Shown: one piece after another, positions 1 through 11,789 of the stretch
Position numbering within the stretch: position 1 is the first letter of the stretch
Layout of the letters: every line of letters begins with the position of its first letter
Made by a program: the position numbers and the translations under genes
Assembly (NCBI GenBank): GCA_036023115.1
Contig: JAYKKT010000090.1
Coordinates: 31,413,001 to 31,477,000 of the forward strand
Length of the DNA: 64,000 bases
Direction of reading: 5' to 3'
Source of the DNA: Brasenia schreberi
Lineage: Eukaryota > Streptophyta > Magnoliopsida > Nymphaeales > Cabombaceae
The notes under the pieces: generated by a model
Seen by the model: only the letters and a program-made list of their open reading frames with translations
Databases searched by the model: none
Told to the model about the DNA's origin: nothing

Positions 1-150
1 AATTCTATATCCGAATCAAAATGGGTAGCTCAAGATTGGCCCAAAAACACTTGCATCAAAATGAGCAAAACAATAAAAGAATCGTCTCAATATGAATCAA
101 GAACCACCTAGAAAAATAAATCATACGAAAAGCTCCACGTATAGGCTTAC

Positions 151-417
151 CGTGAATGAGAAGAGTGTCAGAACGGTGTTTACAGCTACTTCGTTTCCAA
201 CAAAGAAACCTAAGAATGTATGGAAAGATACTACTAGAATACTGTAAATCACGATTCCTGCAATCTGCAAAGAGAACAGAAAGAAAGAAATATTGTGTGA
301 ACGTTGGTGCTTAAGAATCGGCCTCAGTACACAAGCAGAAAAGAGATTTATGGAGTTCTCTGAATTTATTTAAACCTGAAGAGGGTGAAGGGGGAGCTGC
401 CATCCGTGCCGTCTCAT
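151..417 (-). CDS. Protein S-acyltransferase (DHHC palmitoyltransferase), first two exons, partial
   Basis: This is the 5' end of a gene that leaves the window on the left. Exon 1 is 376-417: the ATG at 417 opens a 14-codon exon reading MRRHGWQLPLHPLQ, the N-terminal signature of plant DHHC S-acyltransferases (PATs), followed by a GT donor at 375-374. Exon 2 is 151-264, with a clean AG acceptor and a GTAAG donor. It encodes 38 residues, almost all hydrophobic, containing the first membrane segment and a short loop with FFVGN. Both exons are phase 0. The family transfers palmitate to cysteines of membrane-associated proteins; the catalytic DHHC-CRD domain would lie beyond the left edge and is not seen. 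I could not identify exon 3 in the first 150 bases. The family call rests on exon 1 plus the placement of the membrane segment. Confidence 0.8.
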
Positions 418-680
418 TTTGGGGAGCGACTGAAGAATTTCTGAGGAGTCGAGTTTGCAGATGGCGTTGGTACAGAGATCACGAGCAGAGTTTGTGGGGT
501 CGTTCCCTGCGCCTGGGTTGGGATGGAGGCTTTCTCGGGAAACGGCTACATTGCTCCTCGGCAGGAGTCGGGCCCCGTGTTAGGGTGTTGATGAGCCCAA
601 CGGTCGTATATCATTCTTTTGAATTTTGAATGCCTGGTTGTCATATTGGCAATTGTCGTGTTTTTTCTTTAATAACACGA

Positions 681-706
681 CTCTCTCTCTCTCTCACACA
701 CACACA
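681..706. repeat. (CT)n(CA)n microsatellite
   Basis: A CT-dinucleotide run passes directly into a CA run, about 265 bp upstream of the acyltransferase ATG. Pyrimidine-rich CT/GA tracts are common in plant core promoters and 5' leaders, so it may be part of that gene's promoter; no clear TATA box was found beside it. Confidence 0.8.
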
Positions 707-924
707 TTAACCTTTTTTCTAGATGGATCACACGAGCCCTCAATGAACCAAGAGCTTTTTCCTTAAGCCTAAAGTAGTATCTCATTACAATTTCTTTCAC
801 AAGCACATTCCTTCAACATTCCCTTTCTGAAATTTATTTGATGCGATGAATACTTTTAATGCTTCATCCCAATTAAGCAAATTGAATGGTGATGCACCCA
901 ATGTTAGATCATCTAGAAGGGCTC

Positions 925-1015
925 TCTGACTTCCATGATGCTGGTGGTGAGTTCGATTCCAAGGGGTGCTCACATGTCTCTGTGTGTAAGGCTTCGGCCT
1001 CGCGTTATAACCCCC
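925..1015 (+). repeat. Possible tRNA-derived SINE fragment
   Basis: The stretch contains a match to the RNA polymerase III B box (AGTTCGATTCC at about 951-961), preceded by a tRNA-like GGGCTCTCTGAC block and followed by a C/A-rich tail. This is the layout of a plant tRNA-derived SINE head. No target-site duplication was recognised, and it could be a chance match. Confidence 0.35.
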
Positions 1016-1189
1016 CCAAAAAAAATCCAGAATGGCGATTAAAGGGATTTGATATAAAGGGCTGCTGTTACAATACAAGATGGATAAATACACAAATGAG
1101 TTCCTAATGAACGTATTCACACAAATTTCTCTTATTTCCTTTTTGGAACATTCCCTTGTAGCCAAAAAGATGGTACCCACCTGGCCCTA

Positions 1190-1400
1190 TCACGATATAT
1201 ATATATGTAATATTTATTATGTATATGTATTATATATACTAAGTATATATTTTAGATGCGTATACATTTTACATAAATATAATATATGTATATATAATCA
1301 TTTCTAGTTTAATAATATAAAAAAACTATTGAGTAGATTTTATGTTTTATGTAAATATATTATTAATTATTTCTTTAAAAAAAAACTTTTATAGGTTGAA
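1190..1400. other. AT-rich gene-free stretch
   Basis: Low-complexity TA-rich sequence with alternating TATATGTA steps and A-runs. No coding potential or recognisable element is visible. It separates the acyltransferase upstream region from a short possible inverted-repeat element. Confidence 0.6.
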
Positions 1401-1404
1401 GTGT

Positions 1405-1550
1405 GACGAGGCGAGTGGGAAGGGTTATACCAAAGTGGGTGTGGGGGCGGGTGCAGTGTTTGAACCCCAAGAGGCATGGGACAGGTCTACTAGCAAATTT
1501 TCAATGCGGGTGGCATGAAAACCTGTCCCACCCCTTCCCACTATCATCCC
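1405..1550. mobile_element. Possible short inverted-repeat element (MITE-like)
   Basis: A block of about 145 bp is richer in G+C than its flanks. It begins with GAGTGGGAAGGGT and ends with CCCCTTCCCACTATC, so its ends are about 12-bp inverted repeats of each other. The interior GTGTGGGGGCGGGTGCAG resembles a family of short dispersed plant repeats. No target-site duplication was confirmed. Confidence 0.35.
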
Positions 1551-1929
1551 TACATAATATGATATGTAACAAACTATTTTAACCCGATATCATGATGTTC
1601 TTAACATGAAACAAATAAAATGCTATGCTGAATGTGAGATATAGAAAATTATTTGATGAAAATGGGCAAAATATTCTTTAAATATGGTTTCGAGCAGTGC
1701 AGCGAGTCTCACGTAATCTGTACCCGAAATGGATCTGCTTTGACACTGGATCAAATTTTAGAGTACATTCTTGTAAACACCTAAAATTTTCTTTTGAAAA
1801 ATTTAAGTGTTCTCCACTCTAGACTTGACTATTGGATCATGCCTCTTCTGAATTTGAAACCTCATTTGACACGATCATATAGTTCACCAATGTGGTAGTA
1901 CAGGATCCAGTAGAAAAAAGGACAGTCTT

Positions 1930-2055
1930 AGTACAAATAATCTTATCAGTATTGCTCTTTGGGCAGGGCTCTCGATGGACGTGACGAAGGTGATCAGTTT
2001 GAAGCCCGGTGTGTACCTCGCTTTGACCTTCTGTTGTAACAAAAAAAAAGGATCT
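1930..2055 (+). repeat. Possible SINE-like fragment
   Basis: A tRNA-like segment (GGGCTCTCGATGGACGTGA) is followed by a degenerate B-box region (TTGAAGCCCGG) and ends in an A-run of nine. The order of head, body and A-tail is that of a SINE, but no duplication of target sequence was found. Confidence 0.3.
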
Positions 2056-2402
2056 TATTGGTAGTATTGGCATGTAATATTGGCAAGTAATTCTTTTGGA
2101 TATGAATCTGACATGTGTAAAATCTAAAATCCGAATATGATTTTGAACCAGCAAATTCAAATCTAGATAGAAAATAATACACTAGTTTAAATCTAGATAA
2201 AAATCCCTAAAGAAAGAAAGTGGTTGGTTTTGATTAGCTGAACGCCCGACCAAACCCATCTTCACTTGGCTCCTACTAGCGTCTTTATAAAAAAAAAGAC
2301 AAAATAAATCTGCTCTTTTATGACATTAAAATTATAAACTTAGAAGTTCTGAGGGTTGTCTTGGCTACCCATTTCTCTATGCATCGTATCAATCACATAC
2401 AA

Positions 2403-2690
2403 GAACAACAACTAAATCTTTTTCCGTGTTATATGGGGTCGGCTAGGTGGATTTTTTGTTTCTATAGAGTTCAATTGTATGTCATGTTAACAGTTAACTC
2501 AACATAAGATAAATCATTCTTTATTGTTTCATCCCAACAATTTTATAGCCTTCCTTTTTTTCTTTTAACATTTTCATAACACATGTCTTTCTACGTGCTT
2601 CCATATTGATGTCAAAATAATCTCACTAGGTATAAAGCTTTTCTTTATGTGACCACTCATTCATCTCATATTGCATTATCATTTAATGAA
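2403..2690 (-). mobile_element. RTE-type LINE, 5'-truncated and diverged 3' fragment
   Basis: On the minus strand this ends in a GTTGTTGTTGTT tail, preceded by sequence clearly alignable to the 3' ends of the two larger LINEs at 14,866-17,679 and 52,847-55,980. Shared blocks include GGGGTCGGCTA, TGTTAACAGTTAACTC and ATCATTCTTTATTGTTTC. Similarity becomes patchy beyond about 2,580 but resumes near 2,650. It contains only the 3' untranslated end and the extreme C terminus of the reverse transcriptase ORF, with many substitutions and small deletions, so it is an older copy than the other two. Confidence 0.75.
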
Positions 2691-5214
2691 GAAAATTAAT
2701 TTAAAATGAGAAAATATAAAACCTTATCAAAATACTATCTGATACTTGTATGCAATGAGAGGATGAAGAGGATACAGTAGATCTCATGGTATTATTCTCT
2801 ATTTCTTGAATTTGATGATTAGTAATTCGGTGATACCAAAAGTATCTTCTATTCTTGAGGGAAATAAAGGAGATATTATATTCATAAAGTCAAGGAGAGC
2901 TATGTTTCTTTCAAAATAAAAATTAAAAGGAAAGAAAAAGAATGGCCGCATATATTGGAAAACGGGATGCTGGAAGTACACATAATTGCAGGTATATATT
3001 ACCAACTAAAGCGTCCTTTGTACTTGTTTCAAAAGTGCATACTACATTTATGTACTCCAAAATTTTGAGCGTCGTCAATAAATAACAAGCCTTCATCCTT
3101 CCCCTCAACATGATAGTAGGCCATTTCTTTTCTCATGCACTGCCTCTTCCTACCCTTTTTCTCCTCTTCCTTTTACCTTTTCCCCTCTTTTTGATTTAAA
3201 AAATGTATTTACAACCTAGAAAAAACAGTTCTTCGTCACGAATATGATGCCGAGAGGAATTGAAACCTTAATATAGAGCCCCCCTCACTATGCCAACGCC
3301 CACATCTCTGGAGCCTTTCCTGATTCCTATGACCACCAAATCCAGAGAGAATTACAAGACTGCTTTGCCCATCTCAACCATCAAAGCCTTTTCTTCTTCA
3401 CTTTTGCTTTTTCCCTTATAATGAATAGCACCATGTGCGTAACAAGTATGTGAATTTTTATATTTCTTATATGATCATTATCAACCATTCACTTGGAATA
3501 AAAATCAAGAATCATGCTCTGTAAGTTTTAGTTACTAACGTTGTAGTTTGTAAAGTTTTAGATCACAAACATAGGAGATTTGATCTCTATGTGCAAATTT
3601 GCTCCCAGGCGCTATACACAAATTATAACTGCACAGTAAATTGATGGAGGTAAACAAGAAGAAATTCGCCACACAGAGAGCCTACAGTCATCGATGAAGG
3701 ATACAGAAGACGTGTGCCCTCCTAAGAGATAACTCCTGATCAGAACGTCGTCTGGTTTCAAATGCTACTCGGAGGTTCACCAGAGACCAGAAATTGTTGA
3801 AAAAACAAGGAACTTTTTATTTTGTCCCTTCCAGGCGATCGGAAAATAAAGTTATGGAATATTTATTTCTTGCTGCAAATTATCATGCATGAACTCTTCC
3901 AGAAAGCAGCTGCACCAATGTGACTCGCCGAATGCAGAAGACTAAATGAGTAAGAAAATGCACCTATAGGCTTGACAGACCCTATTTTTTGCCCTTTACA
4001 GTGATAACAGTAAGATAGTACGAGATCATATGAAGATATCTTTCTTTGCTGCAATGGTTTTGAGATTATGGAATCATAATATTAAACTTTGGTAGCCATC
4101 CTTTTTGTAATTGGTGTCACTGCCTGCAACTCTACCCGCATCTGCACACATAACATTGAATGCAAACAGTTCATTGTTTCATTATCTCAAAGCTTGCTAT
4201 ATTTAGTTGACAATATTACATTGAGACAGTTTACAGGAAACCAAGCGTGATAGCCATGTCCCTGCACTACCCACTACACGATTAGAAAGGGTCAGAAAGC
4301 AAATTCTTAAGTTCAATTACTATTTCTTTGAGACCATGACTAGGTTTAAGCATCAATTTGTTATAGACTAATATTTTTCTCTTCCATTTCTGGTATCTTA
4401 GTTCACTTGTCTTTCTTTGAAGAAAGAAAATGTACATCAGGAAGTTCGAATATGCAGTTTCTCTAAGAAAACAATAAAGGAACTTACTGTTCAAACTGGT
4501 AAGAAGATAATAGGTGGAGGTATATGAGAAATTCGCTTCTGCTTTTTCACTTGACAACCACACAAGGGTTGGACTGAAGTTATTGATCAAGAAGTTGCGG
4601 ACAGGAAAAAATACAGGATAACTAAGCCATGACAATGAGCTGCAATGGTTATCAAAGGAATAAAGTGGGAAAATGGTATCAAATGCGAAATAGAATTAAC
4701 AATTCAAAACCGTCAAACTCAACTGAGCAAATCTCAACCTGTGTCTCTCAATGCAACATCCTACACAAATAAGATCCACCGGTATGAAAACGCTTTTGCC
4801 ATTGATTGAGGATCTTGTCATGTTCCGCTTCTGATGAAGCTTGCAAGTTACCACTACATCTTATAAATCACACAGAGAAACTAGAAAGTTATTATGACTT
4901 TTGATTTCTATTAATTGGTGGCCAGAACCCCTCCCCCCAAACATACACACTCCCACACACGGAGACATACACAGAGGGAGGGAGAGAGAGTTTGTCCTCT
5001 AGGGGCTGGGATTTAGTCAGACTACAGCAAGAAAATATTCCACTGAAGGATAAACCTTCATTCCATAAAATTTGCCAAAATCTAATATCTTCTCAAAAAT
5101 GGTTACATTGAACCAACCCACTCTGATTTGCAAAAGTATGGTTTCCGCTTCAACTAGCAAGACATAGTTGTCTGGTTTGAGAACTAAACCTGGTCCTCCT
5201 CATCTACAGTAACT
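2691..5214. other. Gene-free intergenic sequence
   Basis: No protein homology, splice-bounded exon or clear repeat was recognised. The longest open frames lack similarity to anything I know and are in AT-rich sequence. A purine/CA-rich patch lies at about 4,930-4,990. This is ordinary plant intergenic DNA as far as can be seen. Confidence 0.5.
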
Positions 5215-5345
5215 CCTAAACAAGCCAACCATTCGCGTAGTGTAGCAGTAGGGCATTCCATACTTTGAAATCAGGGAAGAGGTTCAATTACCCATGAGGA
5301 TTCTTTGTAAAAGTAACAAGTCGAGTCCATGTAAATTGGCTTACC
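5215..5345 (+). repeat. Possible tRNA-derived SINE fragment
   Basis: An A-box-like segment near 5,235-5,250 (GCGTAGTGTAGCAGTAGG) is followed after about 45 bp by a B-box-like GAGGTTCAATTACCC and a short A-rich end. The spacing fits a pol III promoter. The call is weak because no target duplication or second copy was seen. Confidence 0.3.
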
Positions 5346-5559
5346 TTCTGAAAAGAACTTCTAATTGAACTTCAAGATGAAATTTCCGTTGATATTTGGA
5401 GTCGTGTTATGGAAGATTAAAATAAGAAATATCATTAACATTAAGGAGGAAAATATGAGAGATTGAAAGAAGGAGCGGACCTCCAATGGAGGACGCCTCT
5501 CCTCTTTCTCTGACTTTCTTATTCTCAACCTCACTTCCCCTAATACAACCTATCAGCCC

Positions 5560-6357
5560 TTAGTACTATGGGTAAAATGACCAAAATATCCTTAGTACTA
5601 CGGGCAATTACAATAATACCTAAAATATCAGAAATTACAAAACTAACACTAAGAACACTAAATATGCATATTCTTCAACAACGCCGGCGGCTGAGCCGCT
5701 GGAACCTCCGTCTCTGTGATTGCTTCCACCTTCTTCACACCATCGTCCTCCACTGGAGGTGGTTCCACCACAAGCAGAGCGGCCATAGTAACCTCTTCAA
5801 CCACCTTCACCTCCGTTTCCTCCACCACCGATTGTGATGGTGCCAGAATTAGAGAATCTTGCAAAACAAAGCCACCACATTGTCTGCTCAGTTGACCATG
5901 TTGGAGAGGGATACTAACAGTCTGAGAATTGAGGCTACGGTTGCAATCCATGGAACAACAAGTTCAACCGCAAGATGCACTTAATGCCTTCTTGCTGCAC
6001 GCCAATTCCAACAGCTCCAAATTCATTCTCCACAGCAGCCTCAACCGCAGCTGCAACATCAGCAACGCTCCCAAACACAGCAGCAGCAGCAGCAGTCACA
6101 ACAACAGCTAGCTGAGGGTGGCACGATTTTAAGTGGGATATGATGGAACTCGTGGTTCTTCTCTCGAAGCTTAATCCAATGGCAGAAGAGTTTGTTCTTG
6201 GATCTGGTGCCTTCATCTCTAACAATTTTGTGCTGCAAAACAATGCGGCAGAAGCGGGAGCTTCGCCGAATACATCTTTTCAACAAGCTTCATCGACCAG
6301 CAACGATTTCTTCATCCATCTTTAGGCTATGGGAGGTTATGATACCATGTTATAAAA
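5560..6357 (-). mobile_element. Possible remnant of an LTR retroelement (PBS-like end, Q/A-rich relic)
   Basis: Around 6,335-6,346 the minus strand reads TGGTATCATAACC next to a terminus ending in ATAACA. This resembles the initiator-methionine tRNA primer-binding site found beside the copia LTRs in this window (TGGTATCAGAGC), with changes. Left of it lies sequence with a CAG/CAA-repeat (about 6,070-6,110) and an overlapping minus-strand frame rich in Val, Glu and Ala (about 5,660-5,950). No gag zinc knuckle or enzymatic motif is recognisable and no second LTR was matched. It may be a short nonautonomous element or coincidence. Confidence 0.3.
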
Positions 6358-8654
6358 ACCTGAAATCAAACTTTATTGAATAATCAGATAATTCATACAC
6401 AATCTGCCACACAAAGGCTTAAAATACAATGTTAGCCATAGAAAACCAGTCCTTGGATGCTTGCTAAGTTGTGAAGGACTAGTGACCCTGGTGCCTCAGC
6501 TATCCCTTCTTAACACAGGGAGGGAGCCGAAGAAGCATAAGATCTTATGCAAATTGGATATTAGTCGACCGATCAAGGAGGATTGTCCATCTAAAGAAGA
6601 ATCCGAGGATCAAGGTCAATGTTAAGAACTCCATGGACGTCCTCCACCTATCACTGTCTCTTTTCTATTTTCTTCTCGTAGTTTCCTGTATCTTCCTAGG
6701 GTAAGCGTTTGTATAGGGATCTTCGATCAATCAGAGCAGTCTTTTATATTCACATTTGTATTGCTGCCTTTACATATCCTGTGTTCTTTATATTTATGTC
6801 ATTTACATTCCCTACAAGCTTTACGTTCCAGTCTCTTTACTTTCCCATTAATATCTACTTTCTGTCTTTATGATCCTGCACTTTACCTCTTGCACTTGTA
6901 ATTTCATGCATTTCCCATTTTCTTGGGAGACTAGGAGTAGTAATATAGATCCATTCTCCCTCCTCCTTTCTTCTTTCTCACTGAGCCAGCGTCAACCTGT
7001 TTGTCATTGATCAACAACTACCTAGGGTACTGTCTTCTAGGATTCCCCGGGGAGACATCGATCGCCTGATCCTCAATTCACACACATCCTACTGGCACAC
7101 CCTTCAAGCCAAGCCAAGTCGCGTGTCCTGTATAAAGAGTCAACAGTTAGCAATGCATTTTTCGTGAGATGCTTGTGTCTTAGTGGAAGCCAAATTCTTT
7201 TTGAATTTACGTGCTCATTGATGTTTTCACTCTCCTGGGTACTTATTAACATATACTAAGAACTGGCATTTAGATCATTTTCCTTGAGGATTCTGTATTT
7301 GTAACAGGTCAGCTGTCTGCTCTGTTGTCTTTTGTTCACTGACAGTCCTAACGATGCAGGAGTTATTTCAGCTAGCATAATGTAAAGCTTCTGGTTGCAG
7401 GTGTAATAATAACCACAGGGCATGGAGTAAAAAAATTTGGAATCTGATGCATGAACGGATGAGAGCGAGAGATTTCCTACAGTATAAAGAAACTTTATGG
7501 TGATCACCCAACTGCATTGGAGAACTTTTGTTTCACATTCTATGTTGTCAGAGAAGTGATCTTGGAACTTGCTTTTAGGCTCAACCTGATGAGGCATTTG
7601 GATTTTCTCCCAAGATATTGTCTATAGACGCTCTCTTCAGATGATAAAAGGTACATTCTCCTTTGGATCACTCTCTTTTCATATTATAAAGATATATTTC
7701 TATTTCTTCTAGAACTAGAAGTCCTTTCTTTCTGTTTTGTTTTCTTGTACATAGCGTTACCTTGATGGGGTGGTTGACCCATGAAACAGGAAGCAGACAA
7801 CTGTTTGATATATGCAAGGAAGAACTGCTTCACTTCTTGCAAGATACCCTGTATTAAAGAGCTTGGTGATGCTATATCGTTAAATTGTAGAACTAAGAGT
7901 CATTGTAGCACTATCTAAAAACTTTTGAAGGATGGTCTTAGTCTAGAGGAAGTGAGTGATATGTTACAAATTCTTGTTGTTTTAGGCCCTCGGTTAAATG
8001 ATATGTTCTGAATATAAGCAAAATGCTTGTTGTCTAGGCATTGTGGGAACAAATCCCTATATATAATGGAAGATTGCATTGCATGACCCAAAGCAAATGG
8101 TTATCAAAGTACTCGTGGTGCTAATGAACATAAATTACTGATGAAAATACAGATGCAGACCACAGAAATGGGCACTGTATCAGTTAGTGGAACTGTGCAG
8201 ATTCTTTATGCAAGAGGTACCATTCTCCACTAGAACTAATGTGCATTTTGTTCTTTCTTGGTTTTATAAATAATATTGTTGGTTGTATAAATAATAGTGG
8301 AACCGTATCTTTATGGAAGATAAAACTTGCTTCTCTAAATTAGCCTTCTCCCTCAAATTGTATATTTGATTGATCAATATTGAATGATAGTTAATCAGCT
8401 TTTAAGAGTGTAATTGGCATTAGAGAATATACTCTTCCATGTATATAACATTTTATATACCTTGAAGTTGAATACCTGTAGAGGTTAGAGAATTTGACTC
8501 ATCCACCTGAAGGAAAATTGACATTTGGAACTTTATTGCCTGAAATGGAAATAATAAAATGATACTTATCTGGAAATTATTACACTTCTTTTGAGAATTT
8601 CCAAAATAGTTATCATGATATCTTCTCCGCTGGTTTTAAGGGGGAAAGGCTGAA
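6358..8654. other. Gene-free intergenic sequence
   Basis: No exon or transposon protein was recognised. The segment 6,480-7,130 has higher C+T and restriction-site-like GC islands and could be a diverged LTR, but no partner copy is present in the window. The remainder is AT-rich unique-looking sequence. Confidence 0.45.
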
Positions 8655-9535
8655 GGCCATAATCTGTCACACGGGTACGGGTGCAGGATACGGTAAATTT
8701 CAAAAATTTTGGGTGCGGCGACATGACTAGGGTATATAATATTATATATTATATATAATATTAAGCAATATTATATATAATATTGCTTAATATTATATAT
8801 AATATATAATATTGCTTAATATTATATATAATATATAATATTGCTTAATATTATATATAATATATAATATTGCTTAATATTATATATAATATATAATATT
8901 AAGCAATATTATATATTATATATAATATTGCTTAATATTATATATTATATATAATATTAAGCAATATTATATATTATATATAATATTAAGCTAGAATAAG
9001 TGAGACAACAATTAACATAAGTATATGACAATAGCAAGTACACAACTTTATTTTAAAGCAAAACACATAAACGGTAAACAACTACTAATTTCATCATAAT
9101 ACACAAATCAATCTTCAGAGATCCGGACCCATTTATCCAAAAAGACCCGAACTTCAAAATCGATACCAGATTTGGAAGCGTGGAATATCCACACAAAAGG
9201 AAGTGAAGAAGGTTCGCGTTGAGATAATTTTCTATGTTCATCGGCGAAGTTTCATGAAAGATGATGAAAGACAAACTAAAGGAGCATTTTGGAAACTATG
9301 GTGAGATTCAGGTGGTCATCATGAGAGATAAGGTCACGAGTCGACTAAGAGACTTCGGTTTCATCGTCTTCACGGATCACTCCCTCTTTGATCGGGTTCT
9401 TCACGATAAATAAACCATAGACGGCAGAACCATCAGTTAAAAAAAAATTGCATTTTTTTTGCTATGCCGCACCGACACGGTGTCGGTGTCGCACCCGTGT
9501 CGAGGTCGACACTCCACCTCTTAGAAGTGTCTATG
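8655..9535. mobile_element. Possible DNA-transposon-like unit with GC-rich ends around an AT-palindrome core
   Basis: The left edge carries CACACGGGTACGGGTGCAGG followed by GGGTGCGGCGACATG. The right edge carries GCCGCACCGACACGG and CGCACCCGTGTCGAGG, which in reverse complement contain CGACACGGGTGCG and TCGGTGCGGC. The two edges therefore look like diverged inverted ends flanking about 0.8 kb of AT-rich DNA. No transposase frame is present, so if real it is nonautonomous. Target duplication was not identified. Confidence 0.35.
8737..8992. repeat. AT-palindrome tandem array
   Basis: About 255 bp consist of repeated copies of a short self-complementary unit built from ATATTATATATAATAT blocks joined by the hexamer TTAAGC or its complement GCTTAA. 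Both orientations alternate along the array, so the strand can fold into many nested hairpins. It sits inside the possible inverted-ended element described for 8,655-9,535. Confidence 0.9.
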
Positions 9536-11599
9536 TGACTTAGGCCATAATGATGGTTGTAACAGAACTTACATCCTTAGGCTTGTTGTTTTTCCTGCAC
9601 GTCCCTCCTGAAGAAATCAACTCCCTTAAGGAAGAAATCGAGTGGAGGGACCCAACAGCTTGTGATATCGTGATTGCTGCTTGTTTTATAAAGTGTTGGT
9701 GATGTTTGCCTGTGTAACCAAGGAAACGTGAATGATTGCACTTGTGAAATTTTGCCATTTGAAGTTCACTAACCATTGAGAATCTAATTTTAGAATCAGC
9801 TTACCGATCCCCACATTCCAGCTCAATTCAAGTTTGCTTTCATTTGTTTTAATTTTGGTTGGTCGCAGACATAGCCAAGCAGTCCAGATGCGGTATCACA
9901 CATTATTAGAGTCTAATCTTTATGGAAAAGCTAACTTTCAGGGTCGATGCTGTCCAGTACAAATTTCACCTATAAGCGACGAACTGTAAGGTAATGCCCT
10001 CGTGCTGTCAAAGATGCATGCGTGCAAAGGAGCTTGTATGGGTTATGTATTGAAGGAAAAAAAAAGGCATCCTCACAAACTTAATCCGGTTTTCAAGCTG
10101 TGAGTTGCAGAACTATGCATATGTATGTCTATTTCACTGGAGACAGATACCTAGGCACGTTATCAAATAAATATAAAGAAACTCTTCGAATCTGTTGCCA
10201 AAAGCACTTACAACAACATAAGAACATTTCTCACGAACTTTAACGAAATTTCAACAAAAAGAAAGCTTGAGCGCACTTGCAGAGAAACGCCTACAATCTT
10301 AGGTTTTCTTTTTTTTGTTAGAAGTTCCATCGCCAAGCACCAAACATAGAGATGTGACAGCCATTAGGTCTGTACGCTCCAAAATCCCAATACGCTCCCA
10401 AAGTAACGGCTCGTAGCCCGAGCAACGAAAAGATTATGACAATTATTTAGCAGCTTGCAAAGATTCCTCTACCGCATTAAAAGACCCTTCTGTTTCTTTC
10501 TTTTCAAACCATCCAAAAGATTGCAAAAGGAACCAGGCCTTAATCTTATCGGATCAAATTAGATCCAGTCTGGACATCAGTCATCACGAATGTTGTCAAA
10601 ATCAAATTCAGTCAATGGCTCTAGAATGATATAGACCAGTTCTATGGGGTAACCGGATCAACTTATCTTTAGGAGAATCAGCTGACTCGTCCAGAAACAA
10701 GCCAATTCCAGCATAAATCATTTATTCTGAAAATTTGTCTTTTGTTATTTCACAGTTCCATTTCAATCAAATTGGATTAGGTGATTCTAGATATGGCTGG
10801 TTCCTGGTAAACCAGAACCGCCAGTTCCGGTTTTGCTGGAAACAAGAACCGGAACAAAACAGGATTAGGCCAGTTCTGGTTTCGGTTTGATTCCTAAACC
10901 GTCTGGAATTGAATTTTTTTTATTAAAATTTATAAATTCAAAAAATGTAGAAAATTTGAAACTGCTTTCAATTCCGGTTCCACGAAAGAAGGAACCAGAA
11001 CCAAACAGAGTTATTCCCTGTTCTGGGTGTAGTGCCAGGATCAGCTTGACCGGTTCTGATTTCAGCCAGTTCCTGACCTAGTTTGGTTCCGGTTGGAACT
11101 ACCCGGCCGGCATGGCTTGGTGATTCTCTGAATACATTGGGAAAAGGTTCGCTTCAAAACTGCTTCCGACCACGCTTCTCTATCCATGCAGTTCTACCAA
11201 AGGTATCATGGTTTACTTTTGCTACATCATTCTTGGGCTTTATTTTTAGCAGTCATTTAATGATCAATCAAATTCAGCCAACCTAAAACAAAGATGTCCC
11301 TCCAAAGTAGGTGCCAGAACTTATCCATGAACAGCTAATAGCGATGATGTCTGAAACTGGATGCACCCTCCAAAGTATGTGCTTTTAGAACATAATATAC
11401 GGTGAGGTTTTGAACAACCAATAACCCAAATTTGACGAACTGGAATCCAATTACCAACTAGATTCAGACTCCATTTAATACTTGTATCCAATTACCAACC
11501 GAAATCCATTCACAAATATCACTCCTATGCGTACACTCAAATTCCAAATAAAGTTAGCTAAGGCACCTCAATGTACTATAATAATAATAATGGTACCAG
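9536..11599. other. Gene-free sequence downstream of the nucleotidase, with a GGTTCCGGTT-rich patch
   Basis: No exon was recognised. Between about 10,795 and 11,100 the sequence repeatedly carries GGTTCCGGTT, CCAGTTCCGG and their reverse complements (such as AACCGGAAC), a pattern of short inverted and direct motifs often seen in old nonautonomous plant repeats. The rest shows no clear structure. Confidence 0.45.
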
Positions 11600-11605
11600 T
11601 TTATT
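11600..11605 (-). terminator. Candidate polyadenylation signal of the 5'-nucleotidase gene
   Basis: AATAAA on the minus strand lies 185 bp downstream of the TGA stop at 11,790-11,792. The spacing is ordinary for a plant 3' untranslated region. Plant signals are loose, so other sites may be used. Confidence 0.45.
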
Positions 11606-11789
11606 GAAGGTTTTCTTCTTGTTTCTCTTTCGACCGCTTTACATGGAAGTTCTGAGTTTTCTTTTTTTAATGATTTTTATGCCAAGTTCTTTCTCCTTGC
11701 TCCAAAATTACATAGGTTGCTTTCAGCTTCAAATTCCTGAGATGCATGCAACTTCCTTTGCTTTTCGTTGCAACCCTCGCAGCAGGTGG

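Noticed and set aside
797..1307. Three overlapping short ORFs
   Set aside because: They overlap on both strands in SINE-like and AT-rich sequence and show no domain.
5568..5951. Val/Glu-rich frame read as a possible host gene
   Set aside because: No splice-bounded exon structure, low-complexity composition, and proximity to a PBS-like end make a repeat remnant more likely.
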